A stretch of 64,000 nucleotides of DNA from Planobispora longispora (GCF_016863135.1 NZ_BOOH01000019.1:310001-374000), one strand, 5' to 3'. Positions 9,208 to 18,115 are shown, counted from the stretch's first letter. Notes: a model not told the origin generated them from the sequence alone. A program made the numbers and translations.

Positions 9208-10275
9208 TCAGACGCCGGTGGGGTGCCAGACGGTCTTGGTCTCCAGGAAGGCCGTCATCCTCCTGGTGCCGGGGTCGGCGGACCAGTCGGGGGCGGACGG
9301 GCGCAGGACGCGCTTGAGGTTCTCCGCCGCGGCCTGCTCGCAGGCGACGGCCACGTCCTCGTCGGCGACGCCGGTGAGGTCGATCGCGTTGACGTCCATG
9401 TGCGCGGCCAGCCAGGGCGCGACCTCCTTCACCGAGCCGGTGAGGATGTTCACCACGCCCCCGGGCAGGTCCGAGGTGGCGAGCACCTCGGCCAGGGTGA
9501 TCGACGGCAGCGGGGCGCGCTCGCTGGCGATCACGACGCACGTGTTGCCCGTCACGATCACCGGGGCGACCACCGAGACCAGCCCGAGCAGCGGGTCGTC
9601 CGGCGCGACCACCGCGACGACACCGGTCGGCTCGGGGGCGGAGATGTTGAAGTACGGCCCGGCGACGGGATTGGCCGACCCGGCCACCGCGGCGATCTTG
9701 TCCGACCACCCGGCGTACCAGACCAGCCGGTCGATCGCCGCGTCCACGGCCTCCCCGGCCCGCCCGGTCCCGGCCTCGGCCAGCTCGGCGGCGAACTGGG
9801 CCCGGCGGCTCTCCAGCATCTCGGCGATCCGGTAGAGGATCTGCCCCCGGTTGTACGGCGTCGCGCCCGACCAGCCGGCGAACGCCTTGCGCGCGGCGGA
9901 CACCGCGTCGCGGGCGTCCTTGCGGGACGCCTTGGACGCGTTGGCCAGGAAACCGCCGGTGGAGGAGGTCACGACGTAGGACCTTCCGCTCTCCGAACGC
10001 GGGAACGCCCCGCCGATGTACAGCTTGTAGGTCTTGCGCACGGCCAGCCGCCCGCCCTGCGGCCCGTCCGCTTCCTCCCGGACGGCCGGAACGCCCGGCC
10101 CCTGCGCCAGCGGGCTCTCCGCGACCAGGGCCGCGGCCACCGGGCCGCCGGCGACCGGCGTCTCCTCGGCCGGGATCTCCACGACCGGCTCCTTCGCGGC
10201 CTGAGCCTTCCCGGTCCGGGCCTTCCGCGCCTTGGCGGCCGGCGCCCCGGCCGCGTCCCGCTCGGTCTTACTCAT
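9208..10275 (-). CDS. Aldehyde dehydrogenase-like protein lacking the catalytic cysteine region
   Basis: 355 residues. Residues 1-75 form an Ala/Glu/Pro-rich extension. The rest matches the NAD-binding part of aldehyde dehydrogenases (YKLYIGGAFPRSESGRSY, then ASRKDARDAVSAARKAFAGW, then PTGVVAVVAPDDPLLGLVSV, then LPGGVVNILTG). The protein ends soon after the segment that normally precedes the active site: the conserved Cys motif and oligomerisation region are missing, where full-length members have about 480 residues. It follows a complete ALDH gene and deoC in the same direction, 182 bp downstream. A regulatory or structural partner of that enzyme is more likely than independent catalysis. 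A GGAGAGGGCGCGGAG ribosome binding site precedes its ATG. Confidence 0.8.
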   Translation of the reverse strand: MSKTERDAAGAPAAKARKARTGKAQAAKEPVVEIPAEETPVAGGPVAAALVAESPLAQGPGVPAVREEADGPQGGRLAVRKTYKLYIGGAFPRSESGRSYVVTSSTGGFLANASKASRKDARDAVSAARKAFAGWSGATPYNRGQILYRIAEMLESRRAQFAAELAEAGTGRAGEAVDAAIDRLVWYAGWSDKIAAVAGSANPVAGPYFNISAPEPTGVVAVVAPDDPLLGLVSVVAPVIVTGNTCVVIASERAPLPSITLAEVLATSDLPGGVVNILTGSVKEVAPWLAAHMDVNAIDLTGVADEDVAVACEQAAAENLKRVLRPSAPDWSADPGTRRMTAFLETKTVWHPTGV

Positions 10276-10457
10276 CTCCGCGCCCTCTCCACATGCTCTG
10301 CTGCTGTGCCAGCCGTACCGGCACGAAGATCTGACCGCAGCGGCTCACCCCGCACCGGTGGGCGAACCACCCGCGCCGCGCCGGCCGGCCGGCGCGGGCG
10401 AAGCCGTGGCCCCGGGTGCCCTGGGCCCGGCGGGCCCGGCGCCGGGACTCGCGATGC

Positions 10458-11882
10458 TCACACATCGAGGTACGCCTCCAGCCCGTGACGACCGCCTTCC
10501 CTGCCGTACCCGGACTCCTTGAAACCGCCGAACGGCGAGGCCGGGTCGAACTTGTTGAAGGTGTTGGCCCACACCACGCCCGCGCGGAGCCGGTCCGCCG
10601 TCCACAGGATGCGCGAGCCCTTCTCCGTCCACACGCCGGCGGACAGGCCGTAGGCCGTGTTGTTGGCCTTCTCCACGGCCTCGGCCGGAGTACGGAAGGT
10701 CAGCACGGCCAGGACCGGCCCGAAGACCTCGTCCCGGGCGATCCGGTGCGACTGGGCGACGCCGCTGAAGATCGTCGGCGGGAACCAGAAGCCCCGCTCC
10801 GGCAGCGCGCACGCCGGGGACCAGCGCTCGGCGCCCTCGGCCTCGCCGATGTCGGACAGCTCGCGGACCCGGGCGAGCTGCTCGGCGGAGTTGATCGCGC
10901 CGATGTCGGTGTTCTTGTCCATCGGGTCGCCGAGGCGGAGCATGCTCAGGCGGCGCTTGAGCGACTCCATCAGGTCCCCGGCGATCGACTCCTGGACCAG
11001 CAGCCGGGAGCCCGCGCAGCAGACGTGGCCCTGGTTGAAGAAGATGCCGTTGACGATGCCCTCGACGGCCTGGTCGATCGCGGCGTCCTCGAAGATGATG
11101 TTGGCGGCCTTGCCGCCCAGCTCCAGCGTCACCTTCTTGGCGGAGCCCGCGACGCTGCGCGCGATGATCCGGCCGACCTCGGTCGAGCCGGTGAAGGCGA
11201 CCTTGTTCACGTCGGGGTGGTTCACCACGGCCGCGCCGGTCTCCCCGGCGCCGGTCACGATGTTCACCACGCCCGGCGGGAGCTCGGCCTGGCGGCAGAT
11301 CTCGGCGAACAGCAGCGCGGTCAGCGGCGTCGTCTCGGCGGGCTTGAGCACCACCGTGTTGCCGCAGGCCAGCGCGGGGGCGATCTTCCAGGCGAGCATG
11401 AGCAGCGGGAAGTTCCACGGGATGACCTGGCCGGCCACGCCCAGCGGCCGCGGGGCGGGGCCGTACCCGGCGTAGCCGAGCTTGTCGGCCCAGCCCGCGT
11501 AGTAGAAGAAGTGCGCGGCGACCAGCGGCAGGTCCACGTCGCGCGACTCGCGGATCGGCTTGCCGTTGTCCAGCGTCTCCAGCACCGCCAGCTCGCGCGA
11601 GCGCTCCTGGATGATGCGGGCGATCCGGAACAGGTACTTGGCGCGCTCGGAGCCGGGCAGCGCCGACCAGGCGCCGAACGCCTTGCGGGCGGCCCGCACG
11701 GCGCGGTCCACGTCCGCCTGGGACGCGGTGGCGACCTCGGCCAGCACCTCCTCGGTGGCGGGGTTGACCGTCTTGAAGGGCGTGCCCGTGCCGTCGGCGA
11801 ACTCGCCGTCGATGAACAGGCCGTAGGACGGCTTGATGTCGACGACGTCGCGGGACTCGGGTGCCGGTGCGTATTCGAACAT
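10458..11882 (-). CDS. Aldehyde dehydrogenase (NAD-dependent)
   Basis: 474 residues, full length for the family. Seen in order: the Rossmann segment with PWNFPLLMLAWKIAPALACG, the GSTEVGR cofactor motif, general base Glu in TLELGGK, catalytic Cys in FFNQGHVCCAG, and the ending SPFGGFKESGYGREGG. It should oxidise an aldehyde to the acid, probably the acetaldehyde or related product released by the deoC aldolase encoded 4 bp upstream. The cysteine-less ALDH-like gene follows, so the three form one catabolic operon. Confidence 0.93.
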   Translation of the reverse strand: MFEYAPAPESRDVVDIKPSYGLFIDGEFADGTGTPFKTVNPATEEVLAEVATASQADVDRAVRAARKAFGAWSALPGSERAKYLFRIARIIQERSRELAVLETLDNGKPIRESRDVDLPLVAAHFFYYAGWADKLGYAGYGPAPRPLGVAGQVIPWNFPLLMLAWKIAPALACGNTVVLKPAETTPLTALLFAEICRQAELPPGVVNIVTGAGETGAAVVNHPDVNKVAFTGSTEVGRIIARSVAGSAKKVTLELGGKAANIIFEDAAIDQAVEGIVNGIFFNQGHVCCAGSRLLVQESIAGDLMESLKRRLSMLRLGDPMDKNTDIGAINSAEQLARVRELSDIGEAEGAERWSPACALPERGFWFPPTIFSGVAQSHRIARDEVFGPVLAVLTFRTPAEAVEKANNTAYGLSAGVWTEKGSRILWTADRLRAGVVWANTFNKFDPASPFGGFKESGYGREGGRHGLEAYLDV

Positions 11883-11886
11883 CGCC

Positions 11887-12825
11887 TCAGTCCAGAGTGA
11901 AGTAGTCGGAGCCCGCGTACCGGCCGGTGGACAGCTTCTGGCGCTGCATCAGCAGGTCGTTGAGCAGGGTGGACGCCCCCAGGCGGAACCAGTCGGGGTC
12001 CAGCCAGCCCTCGCCGGCGGTCTCGTTGACCAGGACGAGCATCTTGATCGCGTCCTTGGTGGTCCGGATGCCGCCGGCGGGCTTCACGCCGACCTTGCGG
12101 CCGGTCGTCGCGAGGAAGTCGCGGACCGCCTCCAGCATGATCAGCGTCACGGAGGGGGTCGCGGCGGGCTGGACCTTGCCCGTGGAGGTCTTGATGAAGT
12201 CGCCCCCGGCCATCATGGCCAGCCAGGACGCTCGCCGTACGTTGTCGTAGGTCGCCAGCTCGCCCGTCTCCAGGATCACCTTCAGGTGCGCCGGGCCGCA
12301 GGCCGCCTTGATCGCGGCGATCTCCTCGAAGACCTTCACGTAGTCGCCCGAGAGGAAGGCGCCCCGGTCGATCACCATGTCGATCTCGTCGGCGCCGGCG
12401 GCCACCGCGAGCTCGGTGTCGGCGACCTTGATCTCCAGGGACGAGCGCCCGCTCGGGAAGGCGGTCGCGACGCTGGCGACCTTGACCCCCGAGTTCCCGA
12501 GCGCCTCCACCGCCTGGGCCACCAGGTCGGGATAGACGCAGACCGCGGCCACCTTCGGCACGGACGGGTCGCTCGGATCGGGGTGGACGGCCTTGGCGCA
12601 CATCGCGCGGACCTTGCCGGGCGTGTCCGCACCTTCGAGAGTCGTCAGGTCCACCATGCGGATGGCCAGGTCGATGGCGCCGGCCTTGGCGGTGGTCTTG
12701 ATCGATCGGGTGCCGAGCATCGCGGCCCGCTGGTCGGCGCCCACCCGGTCGACACCGGGCAGGCCGTGCAGGAAGGCCCGCAGCGTGGCGTTGGACGCGG
12801 CCACGTCAGCGAGCGAAGTAGTCAC
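11887..12825 (-). CDS. deoC: Deoxyribose-phosphate aldolase
   Basis: 312 residues from the GTG at 12825. I prefer this start because a GGAG site lies 11 bases upstream, while the in-frame GTG at 12834 has almost no spacer. The Schiff-base lysine lies in GGDFIKTSTGK and the proton-relay lysine in VGVKPAGGIRT; the AGADEIDMVIDRGAFLSGD segment also fits. It cleaves 2-deoxyribose 5-phosphate to glyceraldehyde 3-phosphate and acetaldehyde in deoxynucleoside catabolism. It is the first gene of an operon with two ALDH-family genes, and a ruined TetR gene sits just upstream. Confidence 0.95.
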   Translation of the reverse strand: MTTSLADVAASNATLRAFLHGLPGVDRVGADQRAAMLGTRSIKTTAKAGAIDLAIRMVDLTTLEGADTPGKVRAMCAKAVHPDPSDPSVPKVAAVCVYPDLVAQAVEALGNSGVKVASVATAFPSGRSSLEIKVADTELAVAAGADEIDMVIDRGAFLSGDYVKVFEEIAAIKAACGPAHLKVILETGELATYDNVRRASWLAMMAGGDFIKTSTGKVQPAATPSVTLIMLEAVRDFLATTGRKVGVKPAGGIRTTKDAIKMLVLVNETAGEGWLDPDWFRLGASTLLNDLLMQRQKLSTGRYAGSDYFTLD

Positions 12826-12890
12826 AGTTGACACCACTCCAGCATGCCGACTGGTGTGTTTAGTTCCAAACTGGACGTGGCCGAGTCCTC

Positions 12891-13100
12891 TCACAGCTTT
12901 TCGTCAACATTCGCCGAGTGCCCGGCCTGAAGGTCGAAGCCGGCGCCGGTGAGGGCGTCGCCGGCGGCGTGATCGGCCGCGACCTGCCGTACCAGGAACG
13001 CGGAGAAGGCGAAGAAGGCCGTCGCCGGGTGACGGTGCCGGTGCTGACGCCGGCGCGGCGGGCGATCTCGCGGATCGGGACCGCGGCGACCGCGCGGCCG
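12891..13100 (-). pseudogene. Remnant of a TetR-family regulator
   Basis: Translation of the minus strand gives a helix-turn-helix fragment VPIREIARRAGVSTGTVTR (about 13090-13035). In a different frame a C-terminal fragment follows (ATAFFAFSAFLVRQVAADHA and GDALTGAGFDLQAG, to a TGA at 12891). Both pieces match parts of one TetR subfamily, but the middle is missing, the frames disagree and the N-terminal fragment has an in-frame TAG and no start codon. This is a deleted, frameshifted gene. Its position directly upstream of deoC suggests a lost neighbour regulator. Confidence 0.7.
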
Positions 13101-13155
13101 GTCCGGCCGGATTCACCGGCCCCCTAAGGCGGTCACCGGGTCTAAGGCGGCGGCC

Positions 13156-13176
13156 GGGGATGTCCTAGGCATCCCC
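13156..13176. promoter_or_regulatory. Inverted repeat upstream of the small gene
   Basis: GGGGATG-TCCTAGG-CATCCCC is a 7-bp dyad with a 7-base centre. It lies in the intergenic region between the decayed TetR gene and the 55-residue ORF and could be an operator or a hairpin. No partner is known. Confidence 0.35.
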
Positions 13177-13240
13177 CGGACGGCGCCGGGGCCGGAGATA
13201 AGGCATCCGCCCGATGTGGGGGCAGGGGCCTTAGAGCGAA

Positions 13241-13274
13241 CCTTGAGTGTGTAAGGAAATCGCAGCACTCAAGG
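13241..13274 (+). promoter_or_regulatory. Leader hairpin that would mask the Shine-Dalgarno of the small ORF
   Basis: CCTTGAGTG (13241-13249) is perfectly complementary to CACTCAAGG (13266-13274), with a 16-base loop. The downstream arm includes the first bases of the AAGGAG ribosome binding site (13271-13276) for the ATG at 13286. If the transcript begins upstream, the hairpin would block translation until opened. No start point is known. Confidence 0.45.
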
Positions 13275-13285
13275 AGAAATCGGAA

Positions 13286-13453
13286 ATGACTCCGGACCTT
13301 CACTTCCAGACCATGATCGACCGCGCCGCCGAGCTCCGCGCCGAGGCCGCCGAGTACCGGCGCGTCCGCGAGGCCGTAGCCGCCAGGAAGTCGCGCTCCG
13401 GCGGCGAGCGCCGGCGGGGCCTCGGCCTCCTCCGCAAGATCAGCGCGGCATGA
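13286..13453 (+). CDS. Small basic protein, 55 residues
   Basis: MTPDLHFQTMIDRAAELRAE begins the protein, preceded by AAGGAG at a spacing of 9. It is highly helical, Ala/Arg/Glu-rich and ends with a basic RKSRSGGERRRG segment. No membrane helix or signal is seen. It lies 145 bp upstream of a LAL regulator in the same direction. Short helical ORFs of this style are common in actinobacteria but I do not know a function. Confidence 0.6.
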   Translation: MTPDLHFQTMIDRAAELRAEAAEYRRVREAVAARKSRSGGERRRGLGLLRKISAA

Positions 13454-13597
13454 CCCCCTCACGAGCGCCCGGCCGTCGCCTCCCACCCGGCCGGGCCTCC
13501 GAGCCTCCCTGAGGCGTCTCCGGACCTCCCGGGGTCCCCGCCGCCCGGTCATTCAGCTACCGGATAAAAGGGAAGCAAGCACGACATAAGGCATGCC

Positions 13598-16489
13598 ATG
13601 CTGGACGACATGATGGGTCGGGCGGTGAGCCCCGTCTTCGTGGGGCGGGAGGCGGAGCTCGCGGGCCTGGCCGAGGCCTTCGAGCAGGCGCGCAAGAAGG
13701 CCGCGACGGCCGTGCTTCTCGGGGGCGAAGCAGGGGTCGGCAAAACCCGGCTGGTCACGTGCTTCGCCGAACGCGCCGAGAGCGACGGCGCGCACGTGCT
13801 GGTCGGCGGCTGCGTGGAGCTCTCCACCGAGGGCCTGGCCTACGCGCCGTTCACCGCGGTGATCCGCCAGCTCGTCCGCGAGAAGGGCGCCGAGGAGGTG
13901 GCGGCGCTCCTGCCCGACGGCGGGGCCCGCGACCTGGCCCGGCTGCTGCCCGAGTTCGGCGAGCCCGGCGACGCCGCGGAGAGCGAGACCGCCCGCGCGC
14001 GGCTCTTCGAGCAGATCCTCAACCTCCTGGAGCGCCTGGCCGAGTACCGTCCCGTCCTGTTGGTCATCGAGGACATCCACTGGGCCGACCGCTCCAGCCG
14101 CGACCTGATCGCCTTCCTCAGCCGCAACCTGCGCACCGCGCCGGTCCTGATGGTCCTCACCTACCGCTCCGACGACCTGCACCGCCAGCACCCGCTCCGG
14201 CCCGTCCTCGCCGAGCTGGGCCGGGTCGAGGGGGTGCTCCGGCGGGAGCTGCCCCGGCTCACCCGCGACGAGGTGGCCGAGCAGATGGCCGGGATCCTCG
14301 GCGCCACCCCGGCGTTCGCCAAGGTCGGCACGATCTACCAGCGCAGCGAGGGCATCCCGCTGTTCGTCGAGGCCCTGCTGGAGTGCGGGAGCGAGGCCGC
14401 CCTCCCCACCTCCCTGCACGACCTGATCATCGGCTCCGTCGAGCGGCTCCCCGAGGAGACCCAGCGCGCGCTGCGCATCGCCGCCGCGGGCGGCATCCGG
14501 GTCAGCCACGCCCTGCTCTCCGCCGTCACCGGCCTGTCCGACGTGGAACTGGAGGACGCGCTCCGGCCCGCCGTGGCGGCCAACGTGATCCAGGTCGCCG
14601 ACGGCCGCGCCTACGTCTTCCGGCACGCGCTGATCCGCGAGGCCGTGCACGACGAGCTCCTGCCGGGCGAGCACGTGCGCATGCACGCCCGCTTCGCCGA
14701 GGAGATCGAGAAGAACCGCAGGCTGGTCCCGCCCGGCCGGGCCGCCATCGAGATCGCGCACCACTGGTACTCCGCCCGTGACGACCTGTGGGCCCTCGTC
14801 TCCGCCTGGGACGCCGCCCGCAAGGCCGCCAAGACCTTCGCCTACAACGAGCAGATGCAGCTGCTGGAGCGGGTGCTCTCGCTCTGGGGCAAGGTGCCCG
14901 ACGCCGCCGAGCGGATCGGCGCGGACCACACCACGGTCCTGGAGCGCGCCTCGGAGGCGGCCTACGCCTGCGGCGAGATCGAGCGGGGCATCAAGTTCGT
15001 CAAGGCCGCGCTGGGCGAGCTGGACGAGAAGGCCGAGCCCGAGCGGGTGGCCGAGCTGGTCGTACGGCTCTCGCAGCTCAAGATCTCCAAGCGCCGCCCG
15101 GGGGCGCTCGACGACCTCCGCTACGCCGAGCGGCTGGTGCCCGAGCCGAGCCTGGCCCGCGCCCAGGTGCTGACCAAACTCGGCTCCTATCTGATGTTCC
15201 AGAGCGAGGTGGCCGAGGGGACGGCTCTCACCGAGGAGGCGCTGGCGATCGTCCGCGCCCACGGCGAGGAGTGCCTGGAGGCCGACCTGCTGCTCAACCT
15301 CGCCGTGGGCCACTCCATCGCCGGGGACATGGAGCGGACCATCGCCGTCAACCAGACCGCCCTGGCGATCGGCGAACGTCTCCGCTCCGGCCGGATCTTC
15401 CTGCGCGCCGTGGCCAACACCGTGGACGCGCTGAACAGCATGGGCCGCTCGGCCGAGGCCGTCGAGCTCGCGCTCAAGGGCGAGCGGCTGGCCAAGCAGT
15501 ACGGCCTCTACCGGGTCAACGGCACCTTCATCGCCAACAACCGCGCCGAGGCGCTGGAGGCCATGGGCCGCTTCGCGGAGGCCGCCGAGGTCGCCGAGCA
15601 CGCCCTCACCATGGACCCCACTCTGCGCACCCGGCACCACCTGCGCCGGATCCGGGCCGACGCGGCGGTCGCCCTCGGTGAGACCGAGGTGATCGAATCC
15701 GTGCTGGCGGAGGTGGACGCCTTCACCGTCGAGGAGGAGTTCACCCAGGAGCTGATCGCCAACACCCGGCTCAGGCTGGGCCTCCACCTGCTGGAGGGCG
15801 AGCCGCTCACCGCCCTGGAGGTGGCCGAGCGAGTCCGCATCGATCTGCGGCTCGTCAGCAAGCCCTCGCTCGGCCTGCGGCTGCTCGCGCTGATCGCCGA
15901 CGTCTGCGACGCCGCCGCGGCCGTCGCCCCCGAGCGGGCGGCGTCGCTCCGCGCCCGCGCCGAGAAGGCCGCGGCCGCGATGACGGTGGACAATCCGGTC
16001 ACCGAGGCGTACCTGCTCGATCTCGCCCGCGACCACGACGCCGCGGCCGCCGTCTGGGAACGGCTGGAGCGGCCGTTCATGCGGGCCTCGTCACTGCTGC
16101 GCGCGGGCCGGATCGCCGCGGCGGAGGGTGACCGGGAGGGCGCGGCCGTACGGCTGCGCACGGCCCACCCGATCGCGGTCTCGCTGTCGGTCCGGCCGCT
16201 GGTCACCGAGATCGAGGCCCTGGCCCGCAGGATCGGCGTCGCGGTCTCGGCGGAGGCCGGACAGGAGCCCGGCCAGGCCCCCGCGGGCGCCGCCCCGCTG
16301 CTCACCCCGCGCGAGCAGGAAGTGCTCCGGCTCGTCGCCCAGGGGCGTTCGAACCGGGACATCGCCACCGAGCTGTTCATCTCCGTGAAGACGGTGAGCG
16401 TGCACGTCTCGAACATCCTGGCCAAGCTCGGCGTCTCCACCCGCGGCGAGGCCGCCGCGGCGGCCCACCGCCTCTCCCTGATCGACTGA
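13598..16489 (+). CDS. LAL-type LuxR transcriptional regulator with AAA ATPase domain
   Basis: 963 residues. The N-terminal ATPase has Walker A GGEAGVGKT (about 46-54) and Walker B LLVIEDIHWAD (about 150). A long helical TPR-like middle follows (about 400-880). The C-terminal LuxR HTH is at about 898-955 (LTPREQEVLRLVAQGRSN, RDIATELFISVKTVSVHVS). These large ATP-binding regulators are usually activators of catabolic or secondary-metabolic genes and sense ligands through the middle region. ATG at 13598 is followed by another in-frame ATG four codons later. The only close same-strand gene is the 55-residue ORF. Its target is not evident. Confidence 0.93.
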   Translation: MLDDMMGRAVSPVFVGREAELAGLAEAFEQARKKAATAVLLGGEAGVGKTRLVTCFAERAESDGAHVLVGGCVELSTEGLAYAPFTAVIRQLVREKGAEEVAALLPDGGARDLARLLPEFGEPGDAAESETARARLFEQILNLLERLAEYRPVLLVIEDIHWADRSSRDLIAFLSRNLRTAPVLMVLTYRSDDLHRQHPLRPVLAELGRVEGVLRRELPRLTRDEVAEQMAGILGATPAFAKVGTIYQRSEGIPLFVEALLECGSEAALPTSLHDLIIGSVERLPEETQRALRIAAAGGIRVSHALLSAVTGLSDVELEDALRPAVAANVIQVADGRAYVFRHALIREAVHDELLPGEHVRMHARFAEEIEKNRRLVPPGRAAIEIAHHWYSARDDLWALVSAWDAARKAAKTFAYNEQMQLLERVLSLWGKVPDAAERIGADHTTVLERASEAAYACGEIERGIKFVKAALGELDEKAEPERVAELVVRLSQLKISKRRPGALDDLRYAERLVPEPSLARAQVLTKLGSYLMFQSEVAEGTALTEEALAIVRAHGEECLEADLLLNLAVGHSIAGDMERTIAVNQTALAIGERLRSGRIFLRAVANTVDALNSMGRSAEAVELALKGERLAKQYGLYRVNGTFIANNRAEALEAMGRFAEAAEVAEHALTMDPTLRTRHHLRRIRADAAVALGETEVIESVLAEVDAFTVEEEFTQELIANTRLRLGLHLLEGEPLTALEVAERVRIDLRLVSKPSLGLRLLALIADVCDAAAAVAPERAASLRARAEKAAAAMTVDNPVTEAYLLDLARDHDAAAAVWERLERPFMRASSLLRAGRIAAAEGDREGAAVRLRTAHPIAVSLSVRPLVTEIEALARRIGVAVSAEAGQEPGQAPAGAAPLLTPREQEVLRLVAQGRSNRDIATELFISVKTVSVHVSNILAKLGVSTRGEAAAAAHRLSLID

Positions 16490-16551
16490 ACCCTGATCGG
16501 CCGAGCCCTGATCGGCTCAACTCCGATCGACGGGGCGGGAGCCGGGGGTGA

Positions 16552-17034
16552 TCAGGGGGTCCCGCCCCGCCGGATCTCCTCGAGGGTGGCCCGCATCGCG
16601 GCGGCGGCCTGGGCGAACCAGTCGGCCAGCGCGCCGATCTCCTCGGCCGAATAGCCGGCGGACAGCTCGGCGAGCCGCCGGTAGAACGGGTCGTACATCT
16701 CCACGATCCGGGCGGCGGCCCCCTCGTCGGGAACGATCCGCACCCGCCTGCGGTCCGCCGGATCGGCCTGCCGGCGCGCGTATCCGGCCCGCTCCAGGCG
16801 GTTGAGGACCCCGGTGACGGCCCCGGTGGTGAGGTTCGCCCGCTCGGCGAGCTCTCCCGCGGTGAGGTGGTCGTCCCCGGCCCCCAGGATGTGGCCGAAG
16901 CAGGTGAGGTCGGTGACGTTCAGCCCGAGCCGCTGGGCGATCTCGTGCTGCCCGACGAGGCTCAGCGAGACGAGACGGTCCATGGCCGCCACCACCTGCT
17001 CGACCGTGGCCGGGGGGCGGGAGTTGCCCTCCAC
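16552..17034 (-). CDS. MarR-family transcriptional regulator
   Basis: 160 residues from the GTG at 17034, chosen because AAGGAGA sits six bases upstream; an in-frame ATG at 17052 would place its start inside the operator. The winged-helix core reads LTAGELAERANLTTGAVTGV, LNRLERAGYARR, then QADPADRRRVRIVP, the classic MarR wing. Flanking helices form the dimer interface. It is divergent from a small membrane-protein gene, and a CTTAG dyad overlaps its own ribosome binding site, so autoregulation is likely. Confidence 0.9.
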   Translation of the reverse strand: MEGNSRPPATVEQVVAAMDRLVSLSLVGQHEIAQRLGLNVTDLTCFGHILGAGDDHLTAGELAERANLTTGAVTGVLNRLERAGYARRQADPADRRRVRIVPDEGAAARIVEMYDPFYRRLAELSAGYSAEEIGALADWFAQAAAAMRATLEEIRRGGTP

Positions 17035-17044
17035 GGAAATTCTC

Positions 17045-17057
17045 CTTAGCATCTAAG
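17045..17057. promoter_or_regulatory. CTTAG-CAT-CTAAG dyad, probable MarR operator
   Basis: A perfect 5-bp inverted repeat with a 3-base centre covers the AAGGAGA ribosome binding site of the MarR gene. A further TTTAG half-site follows at 17059-17063. The site lies in the divergent region shared with the membrane-protein gene at 17125. Confidence 0.6.
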
Positions 17058-17124
17058 ATGTTTAGTAAGTGAGATAAGTCTTCATCTACTCTACCGGGCC
17101 CGTACGGCCATCCCGAGGAGAGAC

Positions 17125-17520
17125 ATGAGCGGCATACACGGCGACTACGACATGGGCCACACCGTCGCCGGATGGACCGGCGTCGGCATCGCCCTCACCG
17201 GTTTCGCCGGAGCCGGGGCCGCCCTGTGCGCGGCGTGGCTCCCCGGCGTCTGGATCGGGCTGGGCGTCACGGCTCTCGGCGGGCTGGTCTCCTGGGCGCT
17301 GCACCTGGCGGGCTGGGGCAAGCCCAGCGGCGTCCGGCCGCGCGAGCAGTGGGACTGGAGGGTGAAGGACCCCATGACGGGCCACGGCGACTGCCTCGGC
17401 TGCCGCCTGGCGGGCAGGCGGGCGGGGTCGGCGGCACGCGGTCCTGCCGCCCGCCGCCCCGCCCTCGTCCCGGCCCACCGGACTGCCGCCCTCGCCCAGG
17501 CCGACCGGACTCCCGCCTGA
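17125..17520 (+). CDS. Small two-helix membrane protein (HGxxDMGHTVAGWTG type)
   Basis: 131 residues beginning MSGIHGDYDMGHTVAGWTGV. Two hydrophobic segments are visible (VGIALTGFAGAGAALCAAW and VWIGLGVTALGGLVSWALHL), then a cytoplasmic tail with a C-LGC-R motif (DCLGCRLAGRR). Actinobacterial proteins with this N-terminal pattern are known but uncharacterised. It is divergent from the MarR gene and is its probable target. The Ala/Arg-rich end looks unstructured. Confidence 0.7.
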   Translation: MSGIHGDYDMGHTVAGWTGVGIALTGFAGAGAALCAAWLPGVWIGLGVTALGGLVSWALHLAGWGKPSGVRPREQWDWRVKDPMTGHGDCLGCRLAGRRAGSAARGPAARRPALVPAHRTAALAQADRTPA

Positions 17521-17545
17521 CGGAGACGCCGGGCATCGGCCGGGA

Positions 17546-18115
17546 TCAGGCGAGCACCGGCTCCAGCAGCAGGATCACGCCGAAGACGGCGAACGCGGCG
17601 GCGGCGCCGTACCGGATGACCTTCTCGGGCAGGTTCCGGCCCAGCAGGATGCCGGCCGCGATGGCCAGGGCGTCGGCGGCGACCATGCCGACCGTCGAAC
17701 CGATCCACGTACCGACCCAGTCGTGCTGGGTGGCCAGGGTGATGGTGGCGAGCATGGTCTTGTCACCGAGCTCGGCGAGGAAGAAGGCGACCGTCACCGC
17801 GATGATCGCCGAACGGGTGGTGCGCCGGGCCTTCTGCGCTTCCTCCTCGGTCAGCTCGTCCCCGCGCAACGTCCAGAGCGCGAAACCGAGGAACGCGACA
17901 CCGGCGGCGATCGAGATGGCGGTGGTGGGGAGGAAGTCCCCCATCAGGCCGCCGAGGCCGACGCTGACGAGGTGGACCACCGTGGTGGCCAGAGTGATGC
18001 CGGCCAGAACCGGCCACGGCTTGAATCGGGTGGCGAAGGTCATCGCCATGAGCTGGCTCTTGTCGCCGAGCTCGGCAACGAAGATCACAGCAAGACTGAG
18101 CCAGAACGCTTCCAA
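17546..18115 (-). CDS. GDT1/TMEM165 (UPF0016) family Mn2+/Ca2+ transporter
   Basis: 189 residues with six predicted helices in two repeats. Each repeat carries the family signature E-x-G-D-(K/R)-(S/T): AELGDKSQ near residue 15 and AELGDKTM near 114. These cation/proton antiporters export Mn2+ or move Ca2+ across the cell membrane; bacterial members protect against manganese excess. The 5' leader carries a yybP-ykoY riboswitch, which strongly supports a manganese role. The gene converges with the small membrane-protein gene, 25 bp apart. Confidence 0.93.
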   Translation of the reverse strand: MEAFWLSLAVIFVAELGDKSQLMAMTFATRFKPWPVLAGITLATTVVHLVSVGLGGLMGDFLPTTAISIAAGVAFLGFALWTLRGDELTEEEAQKARRTTRSAIIAVTVAFFLAELGDKTMLATITLATQHDWVGTWIGSTVGMVAADALAIAAGILLGRNLPEKVIRYGAAAAFAVFGVILLLEPVLA

